This document shows positions 1 through 6,631 of a stretch of DNA of 39,492 bases, one piece after another. The notes under the pieces are model-generated. The model was given only the letters and a program-made list of their open reading frames with translations. It did not search any database and had not been told where the DNA came from. This DNA is from an uncultured Oscillospiraceae bacterium (GTDB taxonomy: Bacteria > Bacillota > Clostridia > Oscillospirales > Oscillospiraceae), in the NCBI GenBank assembly GCA_934623575.1, contig CAKTVL010000017.1, positions 1-39,492 on the forward strand, read 5' to 3'. The position numbers and the translations under genes were made by a program. Position 1 is the first letter of the stretch, and the number at the start of each line of letters is the position of its first letter.

Positions 1-761
1 ACCACGATGTCCACGTCCGCCCACTTGGCCAGCTGGTGCTGCACCACGGTCTTGCCGGAGCCGAAGGGCCCGGGCACAGCGGCGGTGCCGCCCTTGGCGA
101 TGGGGAACATGGTGTCGATGACACGCTGGCCGGACTGCAGGGGCTTCAGCGGCGGGAACTTCTTCTTATAGGGCCGTCCCACGCGGACGGGCCACTTCTG
201 CACCATGGTCAGCTCGCGGCTCTCGCCGCTGGCCAGACGCACCCGGGCGATGGGCTGGGTGATGGTGTACTGTCCGGCATCGGCCAGCCACTCCAGCGTG
301 CCCTCGGCGCCCTTGGGCACCATGATCTTGTGGAGGACGGACTCCGTCTCCGGCACGGTGCCGAGAATATCGCCGGTGACCACGGCGCTGCCCACGGCGG
401 CGGTGGGGGTGAAGTCCCACAGCTTGTCACGGTCCAGCGGCGGTACCTGGATGCCGCGGGTGATGTTGCTGCCCACCCGGCGGACGATCTCCTCCAGCGG
501 ACGCTGGATGCCGTCGTAGATATTTTCGATCAGGCCGGGGCCCAGCTCCACGCTCAGCGGCGCGCCGGTGGTGACCACGTCGGCGCCGGGGCCAAGGCCG
601 GAGGTCTCTTCATACACCTGGATGGAGGCCCGGTCGCCGGTCATATTCAAGATCTCTCCGATCAGCTGCTGGGGGCCGACGCGCACCACGTCCGCCATGT
701 TGGCGTCCGCCATGCCGTCCGCTACCACCAGCGGGCCGGAGACTTTGATGATCTTACCCAT
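1..761 (-). CDS. ntpA: V-type ATP synthase catalytic subunit A (partial, N-terminal part)
   Basis: Catalytic, nucleotide-binding subunit of the cytoplasmic V1 head, which couples ATP hydrolysis or synthesis to ion flux through Vo. About 253 residues are present; the rest lies beyond the left edge. The N-terminus ([17 protein letters not shown]) is the typical beta-barrel start of subunit A. The bulge ('non-homologous') domain follows, and the P-loop GPFGSGKT lies close to the window edge. The ATG at 759-761 follows an AAAGGAG-type ribosome-binding site. It is the last visible gene of an operon in the order F-I-K-E-C-G-A, the same as the Enterococcus hirae ntp operon, so B and D are expected just outside the window. 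Identification is firm; only the C-terminal part is unseen. Confidence 0.96.
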   Translation of the reverse strand, partial: MGKIIKVSGPLVVADGMADANMADVVRVGPQQLIGEILNMTGDRASIQVYEETSGLGPGADVVTTGAPLSVELGPGLIENIYDGIQRPLEEIVRRVGSNITRGIQVPPLDRDKLWDFTPTAAVGSAVVTGDILGTVPETESVLHKIMVPKGAEGTLEWLADAGQYTITQPIARVRLASGESRELTMVQKWPVRVGRPYKKKFPPLKPLQSGQRVIDTMFPIAKGGTAAVPGPFGSGKTVVQHQLAKWADVDIV

Positions 762-774
762 TCTGTTGCTCCTT

Positions 775-1083
775 TCAAGAAATGTCCGCGCCCACGGCGC
801 GTTCCACCGCGTCGTGCAGGGCGGCCCCGGCGATGCCCAGCGAACCGGTCTTGCCGGGGATGAGGATGACGGCGGGCAGCGGCGCGTCCTTGTAGCGGGC
901 GATCTCAGCGGTGAGATGCTGGGCCAGCTGCTCGGTGATATAGATGGCGGCGTAGCCCTCCTGGGCCAGCCGGTGGAGCGTTTTCCGCCCCGTGTCGGCA
1001 TCCTCGGTGGGGAACACATCCAGACCCAGCGCGCGGAAGCCCAGCACGCTGTCCCGGTCCCCGATGACGGCGATCTTATACAT
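775..1083 (-). CDS. ntpG: V-type ATP synthase subunit F (NtpG)
   Basis: Small central-stalk subunit (102 aa) that sits with subunit D in the V1 rotor. It begins [20 protein letters not shown], the Rossmann-like start typical of the subunit F family, and has the usual length of about 100 residues. A longer in-frame reading upstream exists, but the ATG at 1081-1083 is the natural start: it overlaps the end of the subunit C gene by 8 nt, a common translational-coupling arrangement. The gene ends 13 nt before subunit A. The assignment rests on N-terminal family similarity plus operon position. Confidence 0.93.
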   Translation of the reverse strand: MYKIAVIGDRDSVLGFRALGLDVFPTEDADTGRKTLHRLAQEGYAAIYITEQLAQHLTAEIARYKDAPLPAVILIPGKTGSLGIAGAALHDAVERAVGADIS

Positions 1084-2059
1084 ATTGCTCACGCAGCCTT
1101 TCCCGGAGGGCGTCCGCCGGCACGCCGGCCAGACGGCCGGACAGCACGGTACGCACCGCCGTCCACTCCGCTTCCTTGGCCGCCAGATAGCCCAGGGCCA
1201 CCTCCGCCCCGAAGGGGACGCGGCGGGCCGTGCCGGCGGCGCGGAGCACCGCGTCGTCGCAGGCCTTTTCAAAGGCGGTCAGGCTGCCGCCGCGGGCGGC
1301 CTCGTCCCCCAGCTCCGCCGCCTGGGCGAAGGCGGTGCCCCGCCACAGGGCCGCGGCGCCGCTGCCGGCACCGGCGCGGATGGCATCCGGCGTCACGCTG
1401 CCGCCGGGAAACAGCACCTGCTGCAGAAAGCCGGCGTCCAGCCCCAGCCGCTGGGTGCGGACCAGGGAGCGCAGGTCGGCCGCGTCGATCATGGCGCGGA
1501 CATAGCTCTGCAGATAGGGCAGGCGGCTGTCCGCCGCCAGCTTTTCCAGCCGGGCGAAGTAGGCGCGGTCCAGGATGCAGTCGCAGCTGCGGGCGCTGCC
1601 GGTCTCGGCCAGCACACGCTGGGCCTCGCCGGCCGCGGCGGCCATGTCGGCGGGCAGGAAGGACCAGTCGCCGCCTTCCTCGTGCTTTTGCCGCATGGTC
1701 TGGGCGGAGATGGTGCCGGCGTCGATCAGCAGACGATCGGCGTCTCCGGGGGATTTGAGAAGCGTTTTGATGTTGTGATAGTCATATTTCAGCCGGAACA
1801 CGTCCAGCACCTCCGCATCCGGCATAAAGCGGGACACGTCGGCGAACACGCTCTCGCGCTGGGCGCGCAGGGCCTCCTGCAGGGACGGCTCGTCGTGGAT
1901 GGGGGCGTAGCCCCACTCGGTGAGCAGACGGGCGCAGTCCTCCGTGGTGGGGGCCTGCAGCAGCTGCTCCAGGCGCTGTGAGGTCAGCAGCTGGCGCTCC
2001 ATGGCGCGGATGCGGGCGGACAGGAACAGATAGTCCGTGTCCTTTCTCCGTTTTGTCAA
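1076..2059 (-). CDS. ntpC: V-type ATP synthase subunit C (NtpC, d-like)
   Basis: Socket subunit (327 aa) that joins the V1 central stalk to the membrane c-ring (d subunit in eukaryotic naming). It is a soluble, mostly helical protein with no membrane segment, as expected for the vATP-synt_AC39 family, and the family length of about 330 aa fits. The N-terminus [21 protein letters not shown] resembles the family's conserved 'Y..aRiRa.e..Ll' pattern. It lies between subunits E and F(G) exactly as in the E. hirae ntp order and overlaps the next gene by 8 nt. Sequence conservation in this family is low, so operon position carries part of the weight. Confidence 0.92.
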   Translation of the reverse strand: MTKRRKDTDYLFLSARIRAMERQLLTSQRLEQLLQAPTTEDCARLLTEWGYAPIHDEPSLQEALRAQRESVFADVSRFMPDAEVLDVFRLKYDYHNIKTLLKSPGDADRLLIDAGTISAQTMRQKHEEGGDWSFLPADMAAAAGEAQRVLAETGSARSCDCILDRAYFARLEKLAADSRLPYLQSYVRAMIDAADLRSLVRTQRLGLDAGFLQQVLFPGGSVTPDAIRAGAGSGAAALWRGTAFAQAAELGDEAARGGSLTAFEKACDDAVLRAAGTARRVPFGAEVALGYLAAKEAEWTAVRTVLSGRLAGVPADALRERLREQYV

Positions 2060-2073
2060 AGGGCCGCCCCCTT

Positions 2074-2658
2074 TCAGTCAAACAGCACAGCGGCCACGGC
2101 GGAGGAGTCCTCCTGCCGCGCCCGGCGCAGCAGCTCGGCAAAGCCGCAGTTGATCTCCATGCGGCCCCGGCGCAGCACCAGGCCACCGCCGGTCTCCCGT
2201 GTCTCGGCGGACAGGGTGAAGGCCGCGCCGCTCTTCTTTGCATTGGCGGCGTCGGTCACCGCCTGACCCACGGCGTCGCGGTCGGCGGGGGAGAACAGCA
2301 GCTCCTCGCCGCCCTGCCCGTTTTCCGCGGCCAGTGCGGCCAGCAGGTCGATATACTGCTCCCGGGGCAGCCGGGCCAGGGCCTGCGCGGCGCGGGAGAA
2401 GGCCTCGTCCAGCAGGGACTGCTTCTCCGCCAGCACTCGCTGGCGGCAGGCGAGACGGCTGCTGCCCTCCAGACGCTCCAGCTGCTGGGCCTCCAGCTCC
2501 TTACAGCGGGGCTGGGCGTCCTGAAGCAGCTTGTCGGCGTCGGCGCGGTACTGTGCCAGAATGGCCTCGGCCTCCGCTGCGCTCTGGGCGGCGATGGCGT
2601 CGCACTCGGCCTGGGTGTCGGACTCCATGCGCGCGATGATCTTGTCGATACCGTTCAT
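2074..2658 (-). CDS. ntpE: V-type ATP synthase subunit E (peripheral stalk)
   Basis: Peripheral-stalk subunit (194 aa) that pairs with the small coiled-coil subunit encoded by the first gene of the operon and holds the V1 head against rotation. The first 110 residues are strongly helical and rich in Ala, Glu, Gln and Arg (MNGIDKIIARMESDTQAECD), as expected for the long N-terminal coiled coil. The C-terminal part (about 115-194) is the globular head that contacts V1. The length matches the 190-200 aa family. It starts 13 nt after the subunit K stop codon and ends 14 nt before subunit C, so it is plainly co-transcribed. Confidence 0.92.
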   Translation of the reverse strand: MNGIDKIIARMESDTQAECDAIAAQSAAEAEAILAQYRADADKLLQDAQPRCKELEAQQLERLEGSSRLACRQRVLAEKQSLLDEAFSRAAQALARLPREQYIDLLAALAAENGQGGEELLFSPADRDAVGQAVTDAANAKKSGAAFTLSAETRETGGGLVLRRGRMEINCGFAELLRRARQEDSSAVAAVLFD

Positions 2659-2671
2659 AGGCGCACCCGCC

Positions 2672-3163
2672 TTACTTCATGATGTTCAGGGAGATCATAA
2701 TGGTGGCCACCAGAGAGAGGATGGCGTAGAACTCCACGATACCGCAGTAGATGATGCCCTTGGTGGCGGCCTCCGGGTGCTTGGCCACGATGTTGATGGA
2801 GGCGGCGGCCACGCGGCCCTGGAAAATGGCGGACAGCCAGCCGCCCAGCATGATGGGCAGGCAGGAGGCGAAGAAGGCCAGACCCTGTTCGATGGTCATG
2901 GGCAGCGTCTCGCCGCTGAGCAGGCCGGTCTGGCCCAGCACCAGGAACAGCGCCACGAAGCCGTACAGGCCCTGGGTGCCGGGCAGCACCTGCAAAATCA
3001 GGCACTTGGTGGACTTGTCGGGGTCCTCGCTGGTGAGGCCGGCGGCGGCTTCACCCACCATGCCGGTACCCTTGGCGGAGCCGATGCAGCACAGGCCGGC
3101 GGTCAGCGCCGCGCCCAGAATGGCGAAGCCCAGTCCGCCGATAGATTCGAGCAATGCAGTCAT
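2672..3163 (-). CDS. ntpK: V-type ATP synthase membrane rotor subunit K (probably Na+-binding)
   Basis: Membrane ring subunit (163 aa) made of two fused hairpins, four transmembrane helices, as in E. hirae NtpK. The first hairpin carries LPGTQGLYG (L60, T63, Q64) and the second carries QGRVAAAS (Q115) and VEFYAIL (E144). These align with the Na+ ligands L61, T64, Q65, Q110 and E139 known from the E. hirae rotor ring, so the subunit most likely binds Na+ rather than H+. Only the second hairpin has the ion-binding carboxylate, giving one ion site per four-helix protomer. The start codon overlaps the subunit I stop (ATGA). Na+ specificity is inferred from ligand residues and not proven. Confidence 0.95.
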   Translation of the reverse strand: MTALLESIGGLGFAILGAALTAGLCCIGSAKGTGMVGEAAAGLTSEDPDKSTKCLILQVLPGTQGLYGFVALFLVLGQTGLLSGETLPMTIEQGLAFFASCLPIMLGGWLSAIFQGRVAAASINIVAKHPEAATKGIIYCGIVEFYAILSLVATIMISLNIMK

Positions 3164-5106
3164 GATTCGTTATCCTCCTTAATGATCTCTACATGTTTAG
3201 CCTGGACGCGCAGGGGACGGTAGGCCTTGCCGCCGTCCTTGTAGAAGCGTCCGAAGAATTCCAGAAATTGCAGGCGCATATCGTGGACATAGCAGCCCAG
3301 CAGGTTCAGCGCCAGATTCAGCAGATTGCCCACCAGGGCGATGATGACGAAGGTCACCACGTTGCCGGTGGTGGCGCCCAGCTTGTTGAACACCTGGGCC
3401 AGCACCGCGCCGGAGAGCATCAGTGCCATCAGCCGGACATAGGACATGATGTCGCTGAAGAAGCCGGTGACGCCGTTGTATACCGCCGCCACGAAGCCGG
3501 TGACCTTGCCGAAGCCCTTCTTGCCGCGTCCCGCGCCGTAGAGCAGCATCAGCACGCCGATGCACAGCACCACGGGCACGCCGGAGACGCTGCCCACGCC
3601 CAGCACCGCCAGCGCGATGCCCAGCAGGATGATCCACCAGGTGATCTCGTCAAACAGGGCGTCCATAAAGCAGCCCTTTCTGCACTTCTCCACCACGCTG
3701 ATGGTCATGCCGGTGAATACCTGGATGACGCCCAGCACCAGGGAGCCCACCATGATGGCCATGGTGTCGTCCAGCGGGGAGAACAGCGCCGGCAGGGCGA
3801 AGGTGCTCTCCGGGTCGAAGAATTTGAAGAGCTGGGGCAGGAAGTCGCCGAAGAAGCTGCCGGTCAGCGCACCAAAGACCACCGTGGTGACGCCGCACCA
3901 GAAGATCATCTCCATGAAGCTGCGGTCGTCCGGCCGCTTTTTCTTCAGGAACAGCCACGAGCCGATGAGCATCAGCAGCCCGTAGCCGATGTCCGCCATC
4001 ATCATGCCGAAAAACAGGATGAAGAACGGGGCCATCACCGGGTTGGGGTCCACGCCGTCGTAGGCGGGCAGGGAATACTGTTCGGTGATGCAGTTCATGG
4101 ACCGGGCCACCACGTTGTCCTCCAGCAGCACCGGCACGTCGGGGGTCTGCTCCGCCGTGGGATCGGAGACGTCGTAGTCACAGGACAGGGTATCCAGATA
4201 GGCGGACAGCCTGGGCAGCTTCTTCTCCGGCACCCAGCCGTCGAAGGCCACGATGCAGCCGTCGGTCAGCAGGCGGCGGCGGTTCTCCTCCCGCTGCAGG
4301 CGGGAGCTCAGCCGGTCGGCGCACAGATACAGCTCCGGCAGGCGCTGGGCCAGGGCGGAGAGCTGCTTTTGCAGCGCGGACTGCTGCTGCTCCGCCTGGG
4401 CCAGCCGGTCGGCGGCGGCCTGAAGGGCCTCCTCCGGGGTGCCGGTGCGGCCCTTCAGGGGCGAGGCGGCAAAGCCGTGGCCCCGCAGCAGCTCCAGCGC
4501 CCTTGCGGTGACCGACTTGTGGGTCAGAAGCAGCAGACACTGCTGCTGCCGGTCGGCGGAGAGCAGAGACAGCTCGCTCTCCGGGCATTCGTTCTGCAGC
4601 TGGCCGGTGATCTCGTCCAGCGGGACGAAGGGCGGCAGCACGCCCAGGGTGACGTCGCAGCAGCGGGTCTCCGTCAGCTCCAGCGGGAGGTCCAGAGACA
4701 GCCAGGGCGTCAGCGCCGCCTGATCGGTGCGCAGCTGGGCGGCGGAGGCCGTCAGCTGCTGCAGCTGCGCGGCCACGTCGTTGACCTGATGGGCCAGGGC
4801 CAGCCCGTCGTCCAGCGCGGTGTCGCTGAGGTAATCCGTCTCGCCGATGGGGGGACGGGGGGCCAGCAGCGGCGCCTTCTGAGGCGGCGCGGCGCGGCGC
4901 AGCACGTCAATGGCGCTCTGCACCTGGTGCTGGCGGGCCAGACAGTCGGACACGGTGCTGTCGCAGCGGCGCAGGGTGTCCGGAAGGTCCGGGGCGTCCG
5001 GCTCGCTGATCTCCACACAGCCCAGCCGCTCCAGGCGGCGCAGCAGCGCGTCGTGGTCCTTCTCCAGGGCCAGCACCTGCAGCCGTTTCATTTTCGCAAT
5101 GGGCAT
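3160..5106 (-). CDS. ntpI: V-type ATP synthase subunit I (a-subunit, stator)
   Basis: Membrane stator subunit (648 aa, usual family length) that provides the ion half-channels against the K ring. Residues 1-330 are the cytoplasmic arm with long coiled-coil stretches (MPIAKMKRLQVLALEKDHD at the start). From about 345 onward there are seven or eight hydrophobic helices, beginning near PNPVMAPFFILFFGMMMADIGYG. The segment DIMSYVRLMAL carries R558, matching the conserved arginine of the ion channel in a-subunits. Its stop overlaps the subunit K start by 4 nt, and it begins 1 nt after the preceding coiled-coil gene, so coupling is tight. Confidence 0.96.
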   Translation of the reverse strand: MPIAKMKRLQVLALEKDHDALLRRLERLGCVEISEPDAPDLPDTLRRCDSTVSDCLARQHQVQSAIDVLRRAAPPQKAPLLAPRPPIGETDYLSDTALDDGLALAHQVNDVAAQLQQLTASAAQLRTDQAALTPWLSLDLPLELTETRCCDVTLGVLPPFVPLDEITGQLQNECPESELSLLSADRQQQCLLLLTHKSVTARALELLRGHGFAASPLKGRTGTPEEALQAAADRLAQAEQQQSALQKQLSALAQRLPELYLCADRLSSRLQREENRRRLLTDGCIVAFDGWVPEKKLPRLSAYLDTLSCDYDVSDPTAEQTPDVPVLLEDNVVARSMNCITEQYSLPAYDGVDPNPVMAPFFILFFGMMMADIGYGLLMLIGSWLFLKKKRPDDRSFMEMIFWCGVTTVVFGALTGSFFGDFLPQLFKFFDPESTFALPALFSPLDDTMAIMVGSLVLGVIQVFTGMTISVVEKCRKGCFMDALFDEITWWIILLGIALAVLGVGSVSGVPVVLCIGVLMLLYGAGRGKKGFGKVTGFVAAVYNGVTGFFSDIMSYVRLMALMLSGAVLAQVFNKLGATTGNVVTFVIIALVGNLLNLALNLLGCYVHDMRLQFLEFFGRFYKDGGKAYRPLRVQAKHVEIIKEDNES

Positions 5107-5107
5107 T

Positions 5108-5431
5108 TTACCGCTTCACCACCTTTTCCACGATGGTGCGGACAGCTGCGTCCATGCGCTGCTCCGCCTGCTGCCGGATGGCGGCGCAGGTGCGTTCGGC
5201 CTCCTGCTGCATGGCGGCCCGGGCGGTCGCCCCGGCCTCGTCGGCCCGGTGCAGTGCCTCGGACTCCGCCAGCTTCACGGCCTCCTGCGCCTGACGCAGC
5301 AGGGCGTCGCCGTCCCGGCGGGCCTGCTCGGCCAGCTCGCGGGCACTGCGCTGCGCGTCGGCCTTCTGCTCCAGCAGGCGCTGCTCCGCAGCCTGCAGCT
5401 GGTCTATTTTTTCACGGTACAGTTCACTCAC
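5108..5431 (-). CDS. ntpF: V-type ATP synthase peripheral-stalk subunit (NtpF / subunit H)
   Basis: First gene of the V-ATPase operon, 107 aa, almost entirely a charged heptad-type helix rich in Ala, Glu, Gln and Arg (AEQRLLEQKADAQRSARELA). This is expected of the small peripheral-stalk subunit that forms a heterodimeric coiled coil with subunit E. It starts with GTG at 5429-5431, with AAAGGCG a few bases upstream. That ribosome-binding region and the start codon are themselves predicted to lie in a small hairpin (CACCG/CGGTG). Identity comes mostly from coiled-coil character and position; the family is weakly conserved. Confidence 0.88.
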   Translation of the reverse strand: MSELYREKIDQLQAAEQRLLEQKADAQRSARELAEQARRDGDALLRQAQEAVKLAESEALHRADEAGATARAAMQQEAERTCAAIRQQAEQRMDAAVRTIVEKVVKR

Positions 5432-5534
5432 CGCCTTTCACTTGATCGGTGCAAAAACAAGCAGGGGAAGCCCTTGGTGACAGACTCCCCATAAGAACGT
5501 ATTCCGCGGAGGAAGCACCTTCGCTTGCTTTTGC
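5429..5534 (-). promoter_or_regulatory. Structured 5' leader of the V-ATPase operon; candidate ion-sensing riboswitch
   Basis: The predicted transcript starts near 5541. It opens with GCAAAAGCAAGC (5523-5534), which pairs over 12 positions (one G-U) with GCUUGUUUUUGC (5451-5462). Within it are a GGGGA/UCCCC hairpin and a possible GGUG/CACC pairing. Directly after the long stem, CACCG (5447-5451) can pair with CGGUG (5429-5433), burying the ribosome-binding site and GTG start. This resembles an aptamer followed by a translational expression platform. Na+-sensing riboswitches (formerly the DUF1646 motif) are known to control genes for sodium biology, including ATP production from Na+ gradients. 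I do not recall the consensus well enough to assign this RNA to that class. Confidence 0.5.
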
Positions 5535-5547
5535 CTATGCGTCCCTT

Positions 5548-5577
5548 ATCATACCACAAAACCGGCCGGGACAACAA
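5548..5577 (-). promoter_or_regulatory. Promoter of the V-ATPase operon
   Basis: TTGTTG (5572-5577) and TATGAT (5548-5553) are separated by 18 bp, with an extended -10 TG (TGGTATGAT). Transcription would begin near 5541, leaving a leader of about 110 nt whose first bases form the long stem described above. Confidence 0.65.
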
Positions 5578-5662
5578 CAGACAGAATGGAAAAAATAGCT
5601 GATCTCCTTTGTGCAGGGTGACGAGGCAGGCGGGATGTGACAGAGCGGCAAGAAAGAAACAG

Positions 5663-5691
5663 TGGCATTTTTCCCGCCGCTGTGGTATACT
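5663..5691 (+). promoter_or_regulatory. Candidate promoter of uppP-ftsK
   Basis: TATACT at 5686-5691 is preceded by TGG, giving an extended -10 (TGGTATACT). The -35 position (TGGCAT, 5663-5668) is poor, so this would be an extended -10 promoter. The leader to the uppP start is about 90 nt. Confidence 0.45.
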
Positions 5692-5754
5692 CTGTTTACA
5701 TTGGAAGAGTGTTCCCTTTTTGCGGATAGAATAAAAGCGCAGACGGAATGCGGA

Positions 5755-5772
5755 CTCCGCCCCGGGGCGGAG
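5755..5772 (+). repeat. Perfect 18-bp GC palindrome in the uppP leader
   Basis: CTCCGCCCC followed immediately by GGGGCGGAG. It could be a protein-binding site or an RNA hairpin just upstream of the GAGGTG ribosome-binding site of uppP. No function is evident. Confidence 0.6.
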
Positions 5773-5789
5773 GGAACGTGAGGTGCGGA

Positions 5790-6623
5790 ATGACGTATAT
5801 CAAAGCGATCTTGTTGGGACTGGTGCAGGGCGTGGCAGAATTTCTGCCGATCTCCAGCTCGGGCCATCTGGCCATCGCCCGGAACCTGCTGAATATGGGG
5901 GGAGCCGGGGCCATACCGGAGTTTTTCGACGTGCTGCTGCATCTGGGCACGCTGCTCGCGGTGTTCGCAGCCTATTGGGGCGACATCCGGGACATGGTGG
6001 TGGAGTTCTTCCGGGGCATCGGCGACCTGGCCCGCCGGACCACGCCCACGCCGGTGCCGCCGGCCCGGCGGCTGATCCTGCTGATCGTCATCGGCACGCT
6101 GCCGCTGTTCGCTGTGCTGCCCATCCGCAAGGCGGTGCAGGGCCTGGGCGACAACATGTACTTCGTGGGCGCGTCGCTGATCTTCACGGGCTTTCTGCTG
6201 TTCCTATGCGACCGGGTGCGCAAGGGCCGCAAGACCGAGCGCAGCGCCAGGTGGACGGACGCCCTGCTGGTGGGCATCGGCCAGGCGGTGGCCACGCTGC
6301 CCGGCGTGTCCCGCTCCGGCATGACCATCACCGCCGGCTGCTTCGTGGGCTACGAGCGGCGGTTCGCCGTGCGCTTTTCCTTCCTGCTGAGCATCCCCGC
6401 CGTGCTGGGCGCCAACATCCTGTCCATTAAGGACGCGGCGGCCGCCGGCATCAACGGTGCGGAGGTGCCCATGTATCTGGTGGGCGTGGCGGTGGCCGCG
6501 GTGGCGGGCTATCTGTGCATCCGGCTGCTGAAATATGTGGCGGACAAGGGGCGCTTCGGCGCATTCGCGTATTACTGCTGGGCCGTGGGCGTGCTGACCC
6601 TGGTCCTGCAGGGCATCAAGTGA
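5790..6623 (+). CDS. uppP: Undecaprenyl-diphosphatase UppP (BacA family)
   Basis: Membrane enzyme that converts undecaprenyl diphosphate to the monophosphate, recycling the lipid carrier for peptidoglycan and other wall polymers. The protein has 277 residues with seven or eight hydrophobic helices. Both signature motifs are intact: QGVAEFLPISSSGHL near the N-terminus (E17 and the following serines) and PGVSRSGMTI around residues 171-180, with R175 as the conserved phosphate-binding arginine. I chose the ATG at 5790 (MTYIKAILLGLVQG) because the family starts there and AGGTG lies a few bases upstream; a longer reading adds 14 residues of no family character. It ends 8 nt before ftsK and is probably co-transcribed with it. 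High activity can confer bacitracin tolerance in other bacteria. Confidence 0.95.
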   Translation: MTYIKAILLGLVQGVAEFLPISSSGHLAIARNLLNMGGAGAIPEFFDVLLHLGTLLAVFAAYWGDIRDMVVEFFRGIGDLARRTTPTPVPPARRLILLIVIGTLPLFAVLPIRKAVQGLGDNMYFVGASLIFTGFLLFLCDRVRKGRKTERSARWTDALLVGIGQAVATLPGVSRSGMTITAGCFVGYERRFAVRFSFLLSIPAVLGANILSIKDAAAAGINGAEVPMYLVGVAVAAVAGYLCIRLLKYVADKGRFGAFAYYCWAVGVLTLVLQGIK

Positions 6624-6631
6624 GGTAGACT

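Noticed and set aside
5451..5577. A tRNA gene or transcription attenuator in the V-ATPase leader
   Set aside because: No cloverleaf or T-loop sequence is found, and no hairpin with a U tract precedes the first gene, so transcription attenuation is unlikely.
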